64,000 nucleotides of DNA from Purpureocillium takamizusanense. Taxonomy: Eukaryota; Ascomycota; Sordariomycetes; Hypocreales; Ophiocordycipitaceae. The position numbers and the translations under genes were made by a program. Below the pieces are notes generated by a model. That model saw nothing but the letters and a program-made list of their open reading frames with translations, was not told the origin of the DNA and did not search any database. Position 1 is the stretch's first letter, and each line of letters begins with the position of its first letter. The stretch lies in the NCBI RefSeq assembly GCF_022605165.1, contig NC_063070.1, positions 1,798,001 to 1,862,000 on the forward strand, in the 5' to 3' direction. Positions 49,264 through 59,833 of this stretch are shown piece after piece.

Positions 49264-50852
49264 TGGCGGGCGCCTATTCGGCAACGGTGCACGTTGATGG
49301 ATGGTGATGAGCGTCACATGGGGAACGGCCCGTTGCGATGGACTGCGATGAAAGTTGCTACAGACCTACCTGTAGTAGAGTATGCCTCTGGCTTGGCTGC
49401 ACGGGCGTTTTGGCGCATGGCTACGGTTGGCATCGTTTTGCACCTTGTCACTTGGTGGAGGAATCTGGAAGAGGGCATAATCCTCGATGAGTCGGTAGAT
49501 AGGCGGTCAATGAGACTGGTCCCTGGCTTGACTGGTAGAATTTTTCATGCCAAGCAAGTGAAGTGAAGATGTGCGAAACGCTACTAATGGTTTGGTTTGT
49601 CCACCAAGGCGGAAGGAAGCGTCCCGACAAGACCAGCACCATGACCCTGCTGCAGTGCAACAGGGCTGATTCCCTTGTGCTTTCATCTCCGGTGTGCCTA
49701 GAAGGTCACCTCCGACAGCCCGGGCAGGGCAGCACCTGGTACCATACTTAGCGCACAGTCAATTATCCTCGGCGGCAATTGGCAATGCTGTGGCTCCCAC
49801 TGGCTTGGGCCTCGGTTTGGGGGGCCTTGGGGGATTGCCGCCGCCGCCGCCGCCGCCGAGGAGCCCCACTGGAGCCGCATGACATCAGCACCTAGCCAGA
49901 ATCCATCGCTGCCCTGAATCGGACCCGGGGGTGCCTAACGGCTGATGCGGTGTCCGCTGGCGGGCCAGCACCGCGCATTGTAGGGGCTAGCGTTCGGGGT
50001 GATCCGCCCGCTGGGCTGGCTGGCTTGCATCGATTTTCACATGCTATAGCCTCCACTGTCTGCCCCGGGCATGTGGGATCGTGCCGCCGCATGCAGTGCA
50101 TCAAAAACGCTCCAACCTCAGTGGGCACGGAAAATATACCCGCTTCAGAAACAGCACATGACGCTCACGCGCATTCCCGTCCAAGAAACGGCACGCCCGT
50201 CCGCATGACTGTGCTCGCCCCTCCGATTCCCTCTACTGCACCCTGCCAATGTCTGTTGATTTGTCTGCGAAGTCCGGACGACGGCAGCATGCGCAGTATG
50301 AGCGATCGATGACGGAGCGTGTTACTGCTGAACGTGGAGAGCCAGCGCCAGAGAGCGAGGGGCGAGGGGCGGCGGGCCCGGATGGCACGCCCGCGAGCCA
50401 TCGTGATGCTCCAGACTTTCCATATGTCTGCTTCCCTCCAACCGCGTGGCTCGCATTTGCACGCTCTTGTGGAGAACACTGGGGACGCCCGCAGCCGGAG
50501 GCGTTTCCCCTTTCTCACGTCTGTGCTTTCGCCAACCCAGCGGGCGACCAGTAGTAGCATCGTAAAGTCGTAGTAAGTTGTTAGCAGAAACCGGTACGTA
50601 GCTCCGTCCGCGGGCTTGCCGCATCCCACCACCACCCTCCGGCGCCCGGCACATGGCATGTGATTGCAGCCCTTGCGCCCGCTTGAACTTAAGGACTGGG
50701 GAACCTGGGGTTCTCCGGACCTCTGTGTGAAATCTTCTTCCCCGAACCCGTCATCCCTATTCCGCCCTCTTGGCCCCCTTGACCCCCCCCTTTCTCTCAC
50801 GTCCGTCGATTGTCTCGCCGTTTTCTCGGCTTCCTACATATACAACCTCACT
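49264..50852. other. Intergenic between FEN1 and the cytochrome b5-ACAD gene
   Basis: 3' region of FEN1, then about 1 kb without a recognised gene. A GCC repeat lies at 49838-49857. The last ~110 bp before the next gene are pyrimidine-rich (50740-50830) and include ACATATACAACC just upstream of the ATG. Confidence 0.6.
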
Positions 50853-52612
50853 ATGTCTAAGGTCTTCACGACGAGCGACGTCGCGTCGCACAACAAGCCC
50901 GACAGCCTGTACATCATCGTGGACGGCGACGTCTACGATGTGACCAAGTTCCAGGATGATCACCCGGGTAAGTCGGAGCCGGACATGACCGGAAAGTAGC
51001 AGTTATAGTGGTGCCTGGATCACTGACTCGTTCCTTTACCACAGGTGGCAAGAAGATCCTCCAGCGCGTCGGCGGCAAGGACGCCTCCAAGCAATTCTGG
51101 AAGTACCACAACGAGGGCATCCTCAAGAAGTACCAGTCAAAGCTGCAGGTCGGCTCGCTCGACAGCAAGCCCAAGCCCGAGCCCAAGCCCGAGCCCGAGC
51201 CTAGCGCCCCGGCGGTGACGGCTGCGGCTAAGGAGTCGGCAAGCCACAGCGACGACAGTGAGGCCCTCGAGCCTTTTGGCCACCAGATTCCGTTTGCCGA
51301 CCCATCATGGTACCAGGGGGTATGTCTCGCCTTCACTTTCGTCCCCCGCAGTTGGTGTTGTGACTGACACGTCTCCCGACAGTACCACTCCTCTTACTTC
51401 AACGAGACACACGCCGCGCTGCGTGCCGAGGTCAGGCAGTGGGTGGAGACCGATATTGAGCCCTTCGTCACTGAGTGGGACGAGGCCAAGCGCGTGCCAG
51501 AGGAGATCTACAAGGAGATGGGCCGCCGCGGGTACCTGGCGGGCCTGCTGGGCATCCAGTACCCTACCGAGTACGCGGCGGGCGTCAAGTCGGTGGCCCC
51601 CGAGAAGTGGGATCTCTTCCACGAGATGCTGGTGACGGACGAGCTTTCGCGCACAGGCTCTGGCGGCTTCGTGTGGAACCTCATCGGCGGCTTCGGCATC
51701 GGCTGCCCGCCCGTCATGAAGTTTGGCCAGCAGGCGCTCAAGGACCGCATCATGCCGGGCATCCTGAGCGGCGACAAGCGCATCTGCCTGGCCATCACGG
51801 AGCCTGACGCTGGCAGCGACGTCGCCAACCTGACGTGCGAGGCTAAGCTGAGCGACGACGGCAAGCACTTCATCGTCAACGGCGAGAAGAAGTGGATCAC
51901 CAACGGCATCTGGGCCGACTACTTCACCACCGCCGTGCGTACCGGCGGGCCGGGCATGAACGGCGTCAGCCTGCTGCTCATCGAGCGCGGCGAGGGCGTC
52001 TCGACCCGCCGCATGGACTGCCAGGGCGTCTGGTCCTCGGGCACCACCTACATTACCTTCGAGGACGTCAAGGTCCCCGTCGAGAACCTGCTGGGCAAGA
52101 AGAACCAGGGCTTCCGTGTCATCATGACAAACTTCAACCACGAGCGCATGGGCATCATCATCCAGTGCCTGCGCTTCTCCCGCTGCTGCTACGAGGAGTC
52201 GGTCAAGTACGCCAACAAACGCCGCACCTTTGGCAAGAAGCTCATTGAGCACCCCGTCATCCGCATGAAGCTCGCCCACATGGCCCGCCAGATCGAGGCC
52301 TCGTACAACTGGCTCGAGAACCTCATCTACCAGTGCGAGAAGATGGGCGAGACCGAGGCCATGCTGCGCCTCGGCGGGCCCATCGCCGGCCTCAAGGCCC
52401 AGGCCACCGTCACCTTTGAGTTCTGCGCCCGCGAGGCCAGTCAGATCTTTGGCGGCCTCAGCTACTCGCGCGGCGGTCAGGGCGGCAAGGTCGAGCGCCT
52501 GTACCGCGACGTTCGCGCCTACGCCATCCCCGGCGGTAGCGAGGAGATCATGCTGGATCTGAGTATGCGCCAGAGCCTGCGGGTGGCCAAGGCCATGGGC
52601 ATGAAGCTGTGA
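50853..52612 (+). CDS. Cytochrome b5-acyl-CoA dehydrogenase fusion protein (three exons)
   Basis: A flavoenzyme with its own haem electron-transfer domain. Exons are 50853-50967, 51045-51319 and 51383-52612, giving 539 residues; introns are 77 and 63 nt (GTAAGT, GTATGT donors). Residues 1-75 are a cytochrome b5 domain with likely axial histidines in DDHPGGKKIL (His37) and KYHNEGIL (His60); intron 1 splits the HPGG motif. A Lys-Pro-Glu repeat linker (~80-91) leads to an acyl-CoA dehydrogenase module (~130-539) with LAITEPDAGSDVANL, NGEKKWITNG, RRTFGKKLIEHP and the C-terminal IPGGSEEIMLDLSMRQ. Family knowledge suggests FAD-dependent acyl-CoA desaturation with b5 as electron partner; the physiological acyl substrate is unknown. 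The C-terminus MKL is only weakly like a peroxisomal signal. Confidence 0.93.
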
Positions 52613-53294
52613 GGGCCCACGGACAGACGGAGTGACGGACGAGGCATACAATATACTGCACGTGTGCGTGGTGGCGGGCAGACTTTGTAAGAATATCGCG
52701 AGCACTGTGGGACCAGATACCGTTTCCTTTGTAGCTCCCGCAACTAGACGTGATTAGAATGGAGGAGAATTTTCCATGCTTGGAGCTGCCGGCTGACTGG
52801 CATGTACGCCGGAGGCGTTGTACGTGCTCAACTAGCTTCGCCTCGTGACCACCGACCGCCCCGTTGTTGCCGTTGAGTCGAGGTAACGGACCCCGCGTCA
52901 CGTGACCGTTGAAAACCGCGTACCGTCTGCGAGCTGTAACCCACATCCATCATCGCCCACACAGCTAGCGGCCTGAAACTTCAATCTCCATCTCTCAATC
53001 CCTCCAACTCTACGCACCAAGCAGCACTTTGCCGCCGAACAAAAGGGCCCGTGCTTTCGAACAAGCGATCTCCCACGCAAGCACCCACGCAGACGGCTCG
53101 ACGCGGCCACCATTAACTCCTACGCTCTTCTCCACCGCGGCTCCTCAGGCTCTCCTCCACCATCGCCATCGCGCCCTCGACCGGTAAGCTCTCGGGTCGA
53201 GCACGAATCACGCCTCCGTAGCGGCTTTTGCGGCACCATACAGAGCCTCCAGGCTGGCTTGTCCGCGGACGAAACCGAAAGTACAGCACACACG
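52613..53294. other. Intergenic between cytochrome b5-ACAD and DHH1
   Basis: 3' end of the b5-ACAD gene and DHH1 promoter/leader. TCACGTGACC at 52898-52907 is a CACGTG-containing site about 390 bp before DHH1. No gene is recognised. Confidence 0.6.
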
Positions 53295-54920
53295 ATGTCG
53301 GACCAGCTGGCAGATCAGCTGAGAGGGACCCAGCTCAGGTTCGTCCAGAGTAGCCCCGGACCGCCGCGCGAGAGACAGCTTGCTGACCGGCACAGCGACG
53401 GCACCCCTCAAAATGAGGACTGGAAGAAGAACCTGAATCTCCCTGCCAAGGACAACCGGCAACAAACAGAGGTGAGGCGTCACGATCCACCCCCCCCGCA
53501 AGCATTCCGTCCACTCTAACACTCTCAGGATGTCACGAAAACAAAAGGCCTCGAGTTCGAAAACTTTGCGCTCAAGCGCGACCTGCTCATGGGTATCTTC
53601 GAAGCCGGCTTCGAGAAGCCGTCGCCCATTCAGGAGGAGGCCATACCTGTAGCCCTCACCGGCCGCGACATTCTGGCACGAGCCAAGAACGGCACCGGCA
53701 AGACTGCCGCCTTCGTTATTCCCGTGCTCGAACGCATCAACCCCAAAGTGTCCAAGATCCAATGCCTCATCCTCGTCCCGACACGCGAGCTTGCCATGCA
53801 AACGTCACAGGTCTGCAAGACACTCGGAAAGCATCTCGGCATCAACGTCATGGTCACGACCGGCGGCACCGGTCTCCGCGACGACATCCTGCGGCTCCAA
53901 GATCCCGTCCATATTGTGGTCGGTACTCCCGGCAGGATCCTCGATCTCGCAGGCAAGAACGTCGCCGACCTGAGCGAGTGCCCCATGTTTGTCATGGACG
54001 AGGCCGACAAGCTCCTGTCGGCCGAGTTTACACCCGTCATCGAGCAGCTGCTGCAGTTCCACCCCAAGGACCGCCAAGTCATGCTCTTCTCCGCCACTTT
54101 CCCTCTGTCTGTCAAGGACTTTTCCGACCGCAACATGGTGAACCCCTACGAGATCAACCTCATGGACGAGCTCACCCTTCGCGGCATCACGCAGTACTAC
54201 GCTTTTGTCGAGGAAAAGCAAAAGGTGCACTGCCTCAACACTCTCTTCTCCAAGCTGCAAATCAACCAGTCCATCATCTTCTGCAACTCAACCAATCGTG
54301 TCGAGCTGCTCGCCAAAAAGATCACCGAACTCGGCTACTCATGCTTCTACAGTCACGCCCGCATGCAGCAGCAGGCCCGCAACCGCGTATTCCACGACTT
54401 CCGCAACGGCGTCTGCCGCAACCTCGTCTGCTCCGATCTCCTTACCCGTGGCATCGACATCCAGGCCGTCAATGTCGTCATCAACTTCGATTTCCCCAAG
54501 AACGCCGAAACCTACCTCCACCGCATCGGTCGCTCCGGCCGCTACGGCCACCTCGGCCTCGCCATCAACCTCATCAACTGGGATGACAGGTTCAACCTCT
54601 ACAACATCGAACGGGATCTGGGCACCGAAATACAGCCCATCCCGCCCGCCATCGACAAGAGCTTATACGTCTACGAGAATCCCGAGTCCATCCCCCGCCC
54701 CATCTCGAACCTCCCCAAGAACGCGCAGCAGCCCGTGCCCTCGGCACCGCTGGGGCTGCCCCAGGCCCAACAACCGCAGGGCAACTGGCAAACTCAAAAC
54801 GGACAGCACAACGGCTACAACCGCGGGCGCGGGCGCGGCCGTGGCGGCTACAGGGGCCGCGGCGGAGGCGGCGGCGGCGGTGGCCGCCCTCGCGGACCGC
54901 CCCGCGACGTGCAATCCTAA
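53295..54920 (+). CDS. dhh1: DEAD-box RNA helicase DHH1/DDX6 (two exons)
   Basis: Cytoplasmic RNA helicase that promotes mRNA decapping and translational repression in P-bodies. Exons are 53295-53471 and 53529-54920, giving 522 residues; the 57-nt intron joins RQQTE to [11 protein letters not shown]. All helicase motifs are present: Q motif ([14 protein letters not shown]), I ([10 protein letters not shown]), Ia (PTRELA), Ib (TPGR), II (DEAD), III (SAT), IV (IIFCNS), V (LTRGIDIQ) and VI ([12 protein letters not shown]). The N-terminal [20 protein letters not shown] segment is typical of DHH1 orthologues. The C-terminal ~100 residues are Pro/Gln-rich and then [15 protein letters not shown], an RGG-type tail. 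The ORF upstream of 53295 adds 12 codons of untypical sequence and is not used. Confidence 0.97.
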
Positions 54921-56218
54921 CCTCACCCTCTCACGAGCAACGGCTGGCGGTGTTGGAGAGTGGGAGACCGGCGTTTTGGAGCACAATGTTTCTGCAGTCG
55001 CGGAGACGGACTGGAGCTGTTTCATGTTGGATTGTACATTATTCGCACTTGTTTCTTTGGCGAATGGGCGGTCGGCGTGCCGGGCTTGGTTTGCCGACGG
55101 TGGCGGCGTCGTGCGAGGACACGACTACCACGTGCCTACTGGACGACGGCCTCGCGGTTCTCTCTTTATTACGTCGTTTTCAGCCAGCGTTGCGTTGGCG
55201 CAAACGATGTCGAACATACCCTGGTTGGCCGTGGACCACTGCTGCCGGGCACGACGGTTTCTAGAGGAAGAAAGGCGGCGGAGGTTCGGGAGCCAGGGGC
55301 CACTGCTACTGGTCATGGCGAAGGCGGCTGCGAAAGGGGGGCGATTTGCACGCTTTTGCATTTGCAGGCGAGCACGGAAGACGGCGAGGCGTATCAGGTT
55401 ACTCGGCACCATTTTCTGCAGCTTTTGACGGGATATGAACCCGGCTGCAATCTTTGGCGGAAGACCGGACGGGCTCGCGGACAAACGATACCACTTGACG
55501 ATATCAACGCGGCGGATGCCACTGACGATATTCTTAGGGTGCGGGAAACGGGCATTCGCAATAGCGGAGAGGCGGCGGCGCCCTTGCTCTACCGACTTGG
55601 CTTGCGGCTGTGCTATTTGGAGTCGATGTATGATTCCAGTATTGCCTTGCGGCATAGCGGCGACGCCTCGGCCACTTGGTCGGCGACGGGGCAAGGATGT
55701 CGGGGACGAGGAACAAAAAAACAACGGAAAAAAATTTGAGGCGACCGCTAGGCGGCTGCCACTGTGAACTGGCTAGGCGGTTCGTGGACTTGAGCTCCAG
55801 GGACATGGTCTAGAGCTAGTGGGTGGCGGCTGGCCTGAGCAAGTAATGGAAACCCATTTCGCCTCAGCTGTGTGTGTGTGTGTGTGTGTGTATGTGTGTG
55901 ACCCTGCGGTGATGCCAGTAATGCGTTGTGTTGGTGCCCTCCCTATTGTTCCCCTACGAAGGTAACGGTCGAGCGTGGATCGACTTGTTGGCGAGTCTAC
56001 CAAGGAAGATACATCAGGCCTCTGCGCAAACATCACTGAGCGAGTCTAGGATCAAAGATAGTGGCCTGCCGATGGCAAGATGGACACGTGGAAGAAGAGA
56101 TATGGGTATCATTCATCTATGCACAATGCCACGCCGCAGTTACGCCCAACAACGCCTGCTCTGCTCGGATGGCGAGCCTTCGCGGACTGCCTGCACCGCC
56201 TTTGCGTTTTCGACACGC
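54921..56218. other. Intergenic between DHH1 and the RMND1-like gene (convergent)
   Basis: Probably a long DHH1 3' untranslated region plus the 3' side of the minus-strand DUF155 gene. A frame of ~260 codons (54960-55739) is open but shows no domain. A (GT)n tract lies at 55868-55900. Confidence 0.6.
55868..55900. repeat. (GT)n microsatellite
   Basis: About 16 GT units with one A interruption in intergenic DNA. Confidence 0.95.
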
Positions 56219-57499
56219 TCACGCCCTACGCGGCCCCGCCGTGGCCAGGTCCGCGGCGGCCTGCGCCTTGGCCTCGCGCTCCTGGCCCCACTCGAGAATG
56301 ATCCTCCGCAGCTCGAAGACAACCTCGACGGCGATGAGCAGGATGATGATGAGCTCGAGGCGCGTGCCGTGCTGCTCGCTTGACATCTCGCGGAGGACAG
56401 TGGCAATCTCCTGCGCGTAGTCCATCTTCTGGTTGAGGGTGCGTATGCGCACATTGACGTCGAGCGCACGCCCGACCTGGTCGTAGTAGCCCTCAAGGCC
56501 CAGCTCCGCGCGGCTGTCCCAGAAGATGTCGGGCAGCGAGTCGGTCAGCTCCGAGTAGTGGTTGAGGCGCGCGCGCAGGCTCAGCAATTCGCCGGTCTTC
56601 TGCAGGATGAATCGCCGGCCCAGCGGCACGCCGGCCCCCTGCGACAGCAGCGCGGGGATGTTGCGCGTGCTCTCAAAGTACGACGTCAGCGCCGTCTCGA
56701 GCACCGCCAGCTTGGTGCTGCGCGCGAGGCCCGACGAGAAGGCGATCTTGGCGAGCGTCGTGTCCAGCCGGTCGCCGTCCCGGTGCTCGCGCCGCGTGCC
56801 CAGCACCACCAGGTCGCCCTTCATGGTGCTCTCCGCCCGCGCCGTGTCCGTCACGAAGTCGAGGTCGTCCTCCTCGCACATCTCGGCCGGGTGCGGGTCT
56901 TCAGCCGCCCGCAGCAGCTGGCGCGTCACCACGTCCGGGGGCAGCGACCACGTCACGATGGTCCCGGACGGGAACACAAAGATGTCGCCGCCGTTGACTC
57001 CCTTGGCGTGCACCACCTCGCCGGCGTCGAACCCGGTGTTGTCCGGGTCGATGGCGAACCCATGCGACTGGAGAATCTCGAGCACGAGCGGCATGTTGAA
57101 CGACTCGGCAATGCATGTCGCACTGATCTGGTTCGACGGGTCGCTCTCGTCGGAGCCCTCGGCCACGGGCTTGCCATCGGCGCCGCGCTTCGGCTGTTGC
57201 GCAATGATGGCCACTCGCCTGAGCGAGTTCTTGGTCGTCGTAGCCCGCGTGAGTTTGCGTTTCGCAGGAGCTAGGGACGCTGGTTGCTCATTCTTGACGG
57301 TTGGCGAGGGCGTCGGCTCAGCGTTGGAGGAGTCGTCGACGCTCGACAGGAACGGGTTCGAGGTGAAGAAATGGCGCCTACGCGGGAGGCCCGCCGGGGT
57401 CGTGAGGTGGAATGACCGCCTCGGCCGACGGCAGGTCACGCTGTGTATCTGGCGAGAGACATTGCTGATGAGGGATATCCTCGGCTGAGAAGTCCTCAT
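56219..57499 (-). CDS. DUF155 protein, RMND1-like, probably mitochondrial
   Basis: A single-exon protein of 426 residues from ATG 57499. Family DUF155 (yeast Rmd1/Rmd8, human RMND1) includes a mitochondrial inner-membrane protein needed for mitochondrial translation. The N-terminus is basic and Ser-rich (MRTSQPRISLISNVSRQIHS), as expected for a presequence. The DUF155 core contains GFAIDPDNTGFDAGEVVHAK, GGDIFVFPSGTIVTWSLP, SSGLARSTKLAVLETALTSY and DIFWDSRAELGLEGYYDQVG. A C-terminal helix (LELIIILLIAVEVVFELRRI) is a likely membrane segment. Start choice is uncertain: in-frame ATGs at 57577 and 57676 would lengthen the protein by 26 or 59 residues. I prefer 57499 for its ACC context and the presequence. 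Rmd1 is vacuolar in yeast, but the N-terminus here favours the mitochondrion. Confidence 0.87.
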   Translation of the reverse strand: MRTSQPRISLISNVSRQIHSVTCRRPRRSFHLTTPAGLPRRRHFFTSNPFLSSVDDSSNAEPTPSPTVKNEQPASLAPAKRKLTRATTTKNSLRRVAIIAQQPKRGADGKPVAEGSDESDPSNQISATCIAESFNMPLVLEILQSHGFAIDPDNTGFDAGEVVHAKGVNGGDIFVFPSGTIVTWSLPPDVVTRQLLRAAEDPHPAEMCEEDDLDFVTDTARAESTMKGDLVVLGTRREHRDGDRLDTTLAKIAFSSGLARSTKLAVLETALTSYFESTRNIPALLSQGAGVPLGRRFILQKTGELLSLRARLNHYSELTDSLPDIFWDSRAELGLEGYYDQVGRALDVNVRIRTLNQKMDYAQEIATVLREMSSEQHGTRLELIIILLIAVEVVFELRRIILEWGQEREAKAQAAADLATAGPRRA

Positions 57500-58336
57500 G
57501 GTTTGGGTGGCTGCTTGGAAGCTGTCGAGTCTAGCAGCACAAAGCTCAGAGGCCGAAAAGTGGCGGCGCGAACCCATGTGGGGCGGCGTTGAGGGCCTTG
57601 CATGTCGACAAGCCTCAGGTGACCAGGCACGTGGCAGCAACCGGTACAGCGGCGGTGCAAGGTTGGCGATGGTCATCAACGAGACGGCCGGGGCGGCCGA
57701 CGGGGCTGGGCTGGGCTGGCTGGTGCCGTGGGCCGTGGCCCCTGATGATGCGCTTCATGCTCACGACGTCACAGGCATTGCTTGGCAACGTGGCGGATGA
57801 GGTGGGCGATGACTGATGTGTGATGCTCCCGCCCACCAACCTAACAAGGCCGGGCCCCAGACGGGCGTCTTACAGCAAATTGGCCCTCCAAGCTCGAGGC
57901 CGCCCCAACCAGCGACGCCATGAGTGGCCAAACTGGGGCGCTGTAAAGTGACCACCACAAGGCACACCAGCAGGAGGCTGGGCGCTATGAAGGCCGCCGG
58001 CGACTCCGCTGGAATTAGGTACCACGCAAATGTACTAAGGTACCTAGGTAGGTAGATGCTTCGTACAACGCTGTAAATAAGCGCGGGGCAGCCAGGGGAC
58101 CGCCGCCGTCGACGCCGCCCATTATTATCTTCACCGTCACACTCCGCTTCGCTTTCGTCTCCCCCATCCGCTCCTCTCACCTCCCCGTCTCCCGTCCCTT
58201 GTCTTTGCCCCCCACAAATCGACCGGGCACCTCTGTCCCTGTCGTCCCGACTTTTCTTGCGTCGCCCTCCCGTCGCTCTCCTCTCCTCGATTGCCCCAAC
58301 GTGGCCACATTTCGCACCCTCATCTAAGCCGCCGCC
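57500..58336. promoter_or_regulatory. Shared upstream region of the divergent RMND1-like and SEC14 genes
   Basis: About 840 bp between the two start codons. It contains a composite palindromic element at 58031-58066 and a strongly pyrimidine-rich stretch (58134-58300) directly before SEC14, probably its leader. No TATA box is convincing on either side. Confidence 0.5.
58031..58066. repeat. Composite palindromic element, copy 2
   Basis: TGTACTAAGGTACCTAGGTA followed by GGTAGATGCTTCGTAC. It shares the GTACTAAGGTACCT core and the terminal CTTCGTA with the elements at 42023 and 62402, and includes an exact TACCTAGGTA at 58041-58050. Confidence 0.8.
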
Positions 58337-59510
58337 ATGGATCTGGACCCCAAGTACGACGACTACGACTTCCCGTACACCGCGGCGGAGAAGCAGGATG
58401 GCCACCCAGGCTTCCTCACGGAGCAACAAATCGCCCAGGTGCATCAGTTGCGGATGATGCTCGAGGCTGAGGGCTACACGGAGCGGCTGGACACGTTGAC
58501 CATGGTACGGAGACATCACACCTGGTCTCCGCGGGCCATCTTCTGGACACGTCGCTGACGGAAGCAGCTCCGGTTCCTGCGGGCGCGCAAGTTTGACGTC
58601 GCCTTGTCCAAGCAGATGTGAGCAGGACCTCTATGTTTACGAGCCCGGCTGGAAGGAAGGCTGACCCCTAAGCAGGTTCGTCGACTGCGAGAAGTGGCGA
58701 GCCGAGACCAAGCTGGACGAGACGGTGCCGGACTGGGACTACCCCGAGAAGGCTGAGCTCGCCAAGTACTACAAGCAATTCTACCACAAAACGGACAAGG
58801 TAGGCTCTCGGTCCTTCGTGCTGTGCAATTGTGTCGTCCGCTGACCGCCATAGGACGGCCGCCCCATCTACATCGAGACGCTTGGTGGCATTGACCTGAC
58901 GGCCATGTACAAGATCACATCGGCTGAACGCATGCTGACCAACCTCGCTGTCGAGTATGAACGTGTGGCGGACCCGCGCCTGCCCGCATGCTCGCGCAAG
59001 GCCGACAAGCTGCTCGAGACGTGCTGCACCATCATGGACTTGAAGGGCGTGACCCTGACCAAGGTGCCGTCGGTCTACTCGTACGTGCGCCAGGCCTCGG
59101 TCATCTCGCAGAACTACTACCCGGAACGCCTGGGCAAGCTGTACCTGATCAACGCGCCTTGGGGCTTCTCGACCGTCTGGAGCGTCGTCAAAGGCTGGCT
59201 CGACCCCGTCACCGTGGCCAAGATCAACATCCTCGGCTCCGGCTATCAGTCCGAGCTGCTCAAGCAGGTGCCTGCCGAGAACCTACCCAAGGAGTTTGGT
59301 GGCACCTGCCAATGCGAGAGCGGCTGCGAGAACAGCGACGCCGGGCCATGGCATGACCCTCAGTGGGCCAAGCCCGCTAAGTGGGAGAGGAAGAAGGACG
59401 ACGGCAAGACCATCGAGAACACGGGCTCCGAGATCGAGAAGCCCGCTCCTGGCGCTGCTGACGCCGTCCCCACCGTGGAGGCCGGCGACAAGCAGACGGC
59501 TACCGCCTAG
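58337..59510 (+). CDS. sec14: SEC14-type phosphatidylinositol/phosphatidylcholine transfer protein (four exons)
   Basis: CRAL-TRIO lipid-transfer protein that supports Golgi secretion by coordinating phosphatidylinositol and phosphatidylcholine metabolism. Exons are 58337-58504, 58568-58617, 58676-58799 and 58854-59510, giving 332 residues; introns are 63, 58 and 54 nt. Exon joins restore [30 protein letters not shown] and [17 protein letters not shown]. The CRAL-TRIO-N helices (~25-75) precede the lipid-binding domain, with [40 protein letters not shown] and [20 protein letters not shown]. The C-terminal region begins [11 protein letters not shown] and ends in an acidic/Ala-rich tail, as in filamentous-fungal SEC14. 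Start is the first ATG, with GCCGCC directly before it. Confidence 0.97.
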
Positions 59511-59833
59511 GTTCGCATCGATCGTAGTTCGGGTCAGGGCGTGCAGGGCATACATTCGAAAAGGGGACCAGGTGGTTAGAGGCGCGTATGGAGTAGAGGG
59601 AGAATGAATATACGTTGCGGAATCGGCCGGCGATGGCTCTCGCGCAGTCTGCCGACAGTTCTGGTGCGTAGGGTCTAACGTCTGCCATTGCCACATTCCA
59701 CTGTGTAATAGATGTACTCGCGAAGAGACCGCAATCTATGGCTCAAATGAATTCGATTGGATATCTCGTCCTTTGTTACGCCTAAACGCCCAAGTGCTTG
59801 CAGTGTCCCGTATCCCTGCGCTATTTCTGTCCA
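59511..59833. other. Short convergent intergenic region between SEC14 and MIS14
   Basis: A 323-bp gap between two stop codons; it must hold both 3' untranslated regions and polyadenylation signals. Nothing else is seen. Confidence 0.7.

Noticed and set aside
51305..52705. 466-codon open frame on the minus strand, antisense to the cytochrome b5-ACAD gene
   Set aside because: It is a shadow of strong third-position G/C codon bias in the true gene. The protein has no known domain and runs across the sense gene's intron.
54960..55739. 260-codon plus-strand frame just after DHH1
   Set aside because: Begins 40 bp after the DHH1 stop, has no domain, and overlaps other open frames; more likely 3' untranslated region.
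56558..57488. Long plus-strand frames opposite the RMND1-like gene
   Set aside because: Arg/Ser-rich shadows of the DUF155 coding sequence; no domain and no independent start context.
57499..57679. Longer RMND1-like protein starting at 57676 or 57679
   Set aside because: 57679 is a TTG, and the ATG at 57676 has no better context. The extra residues look no more like a presequence than the one beginning at 57499. Not decisively excluded.
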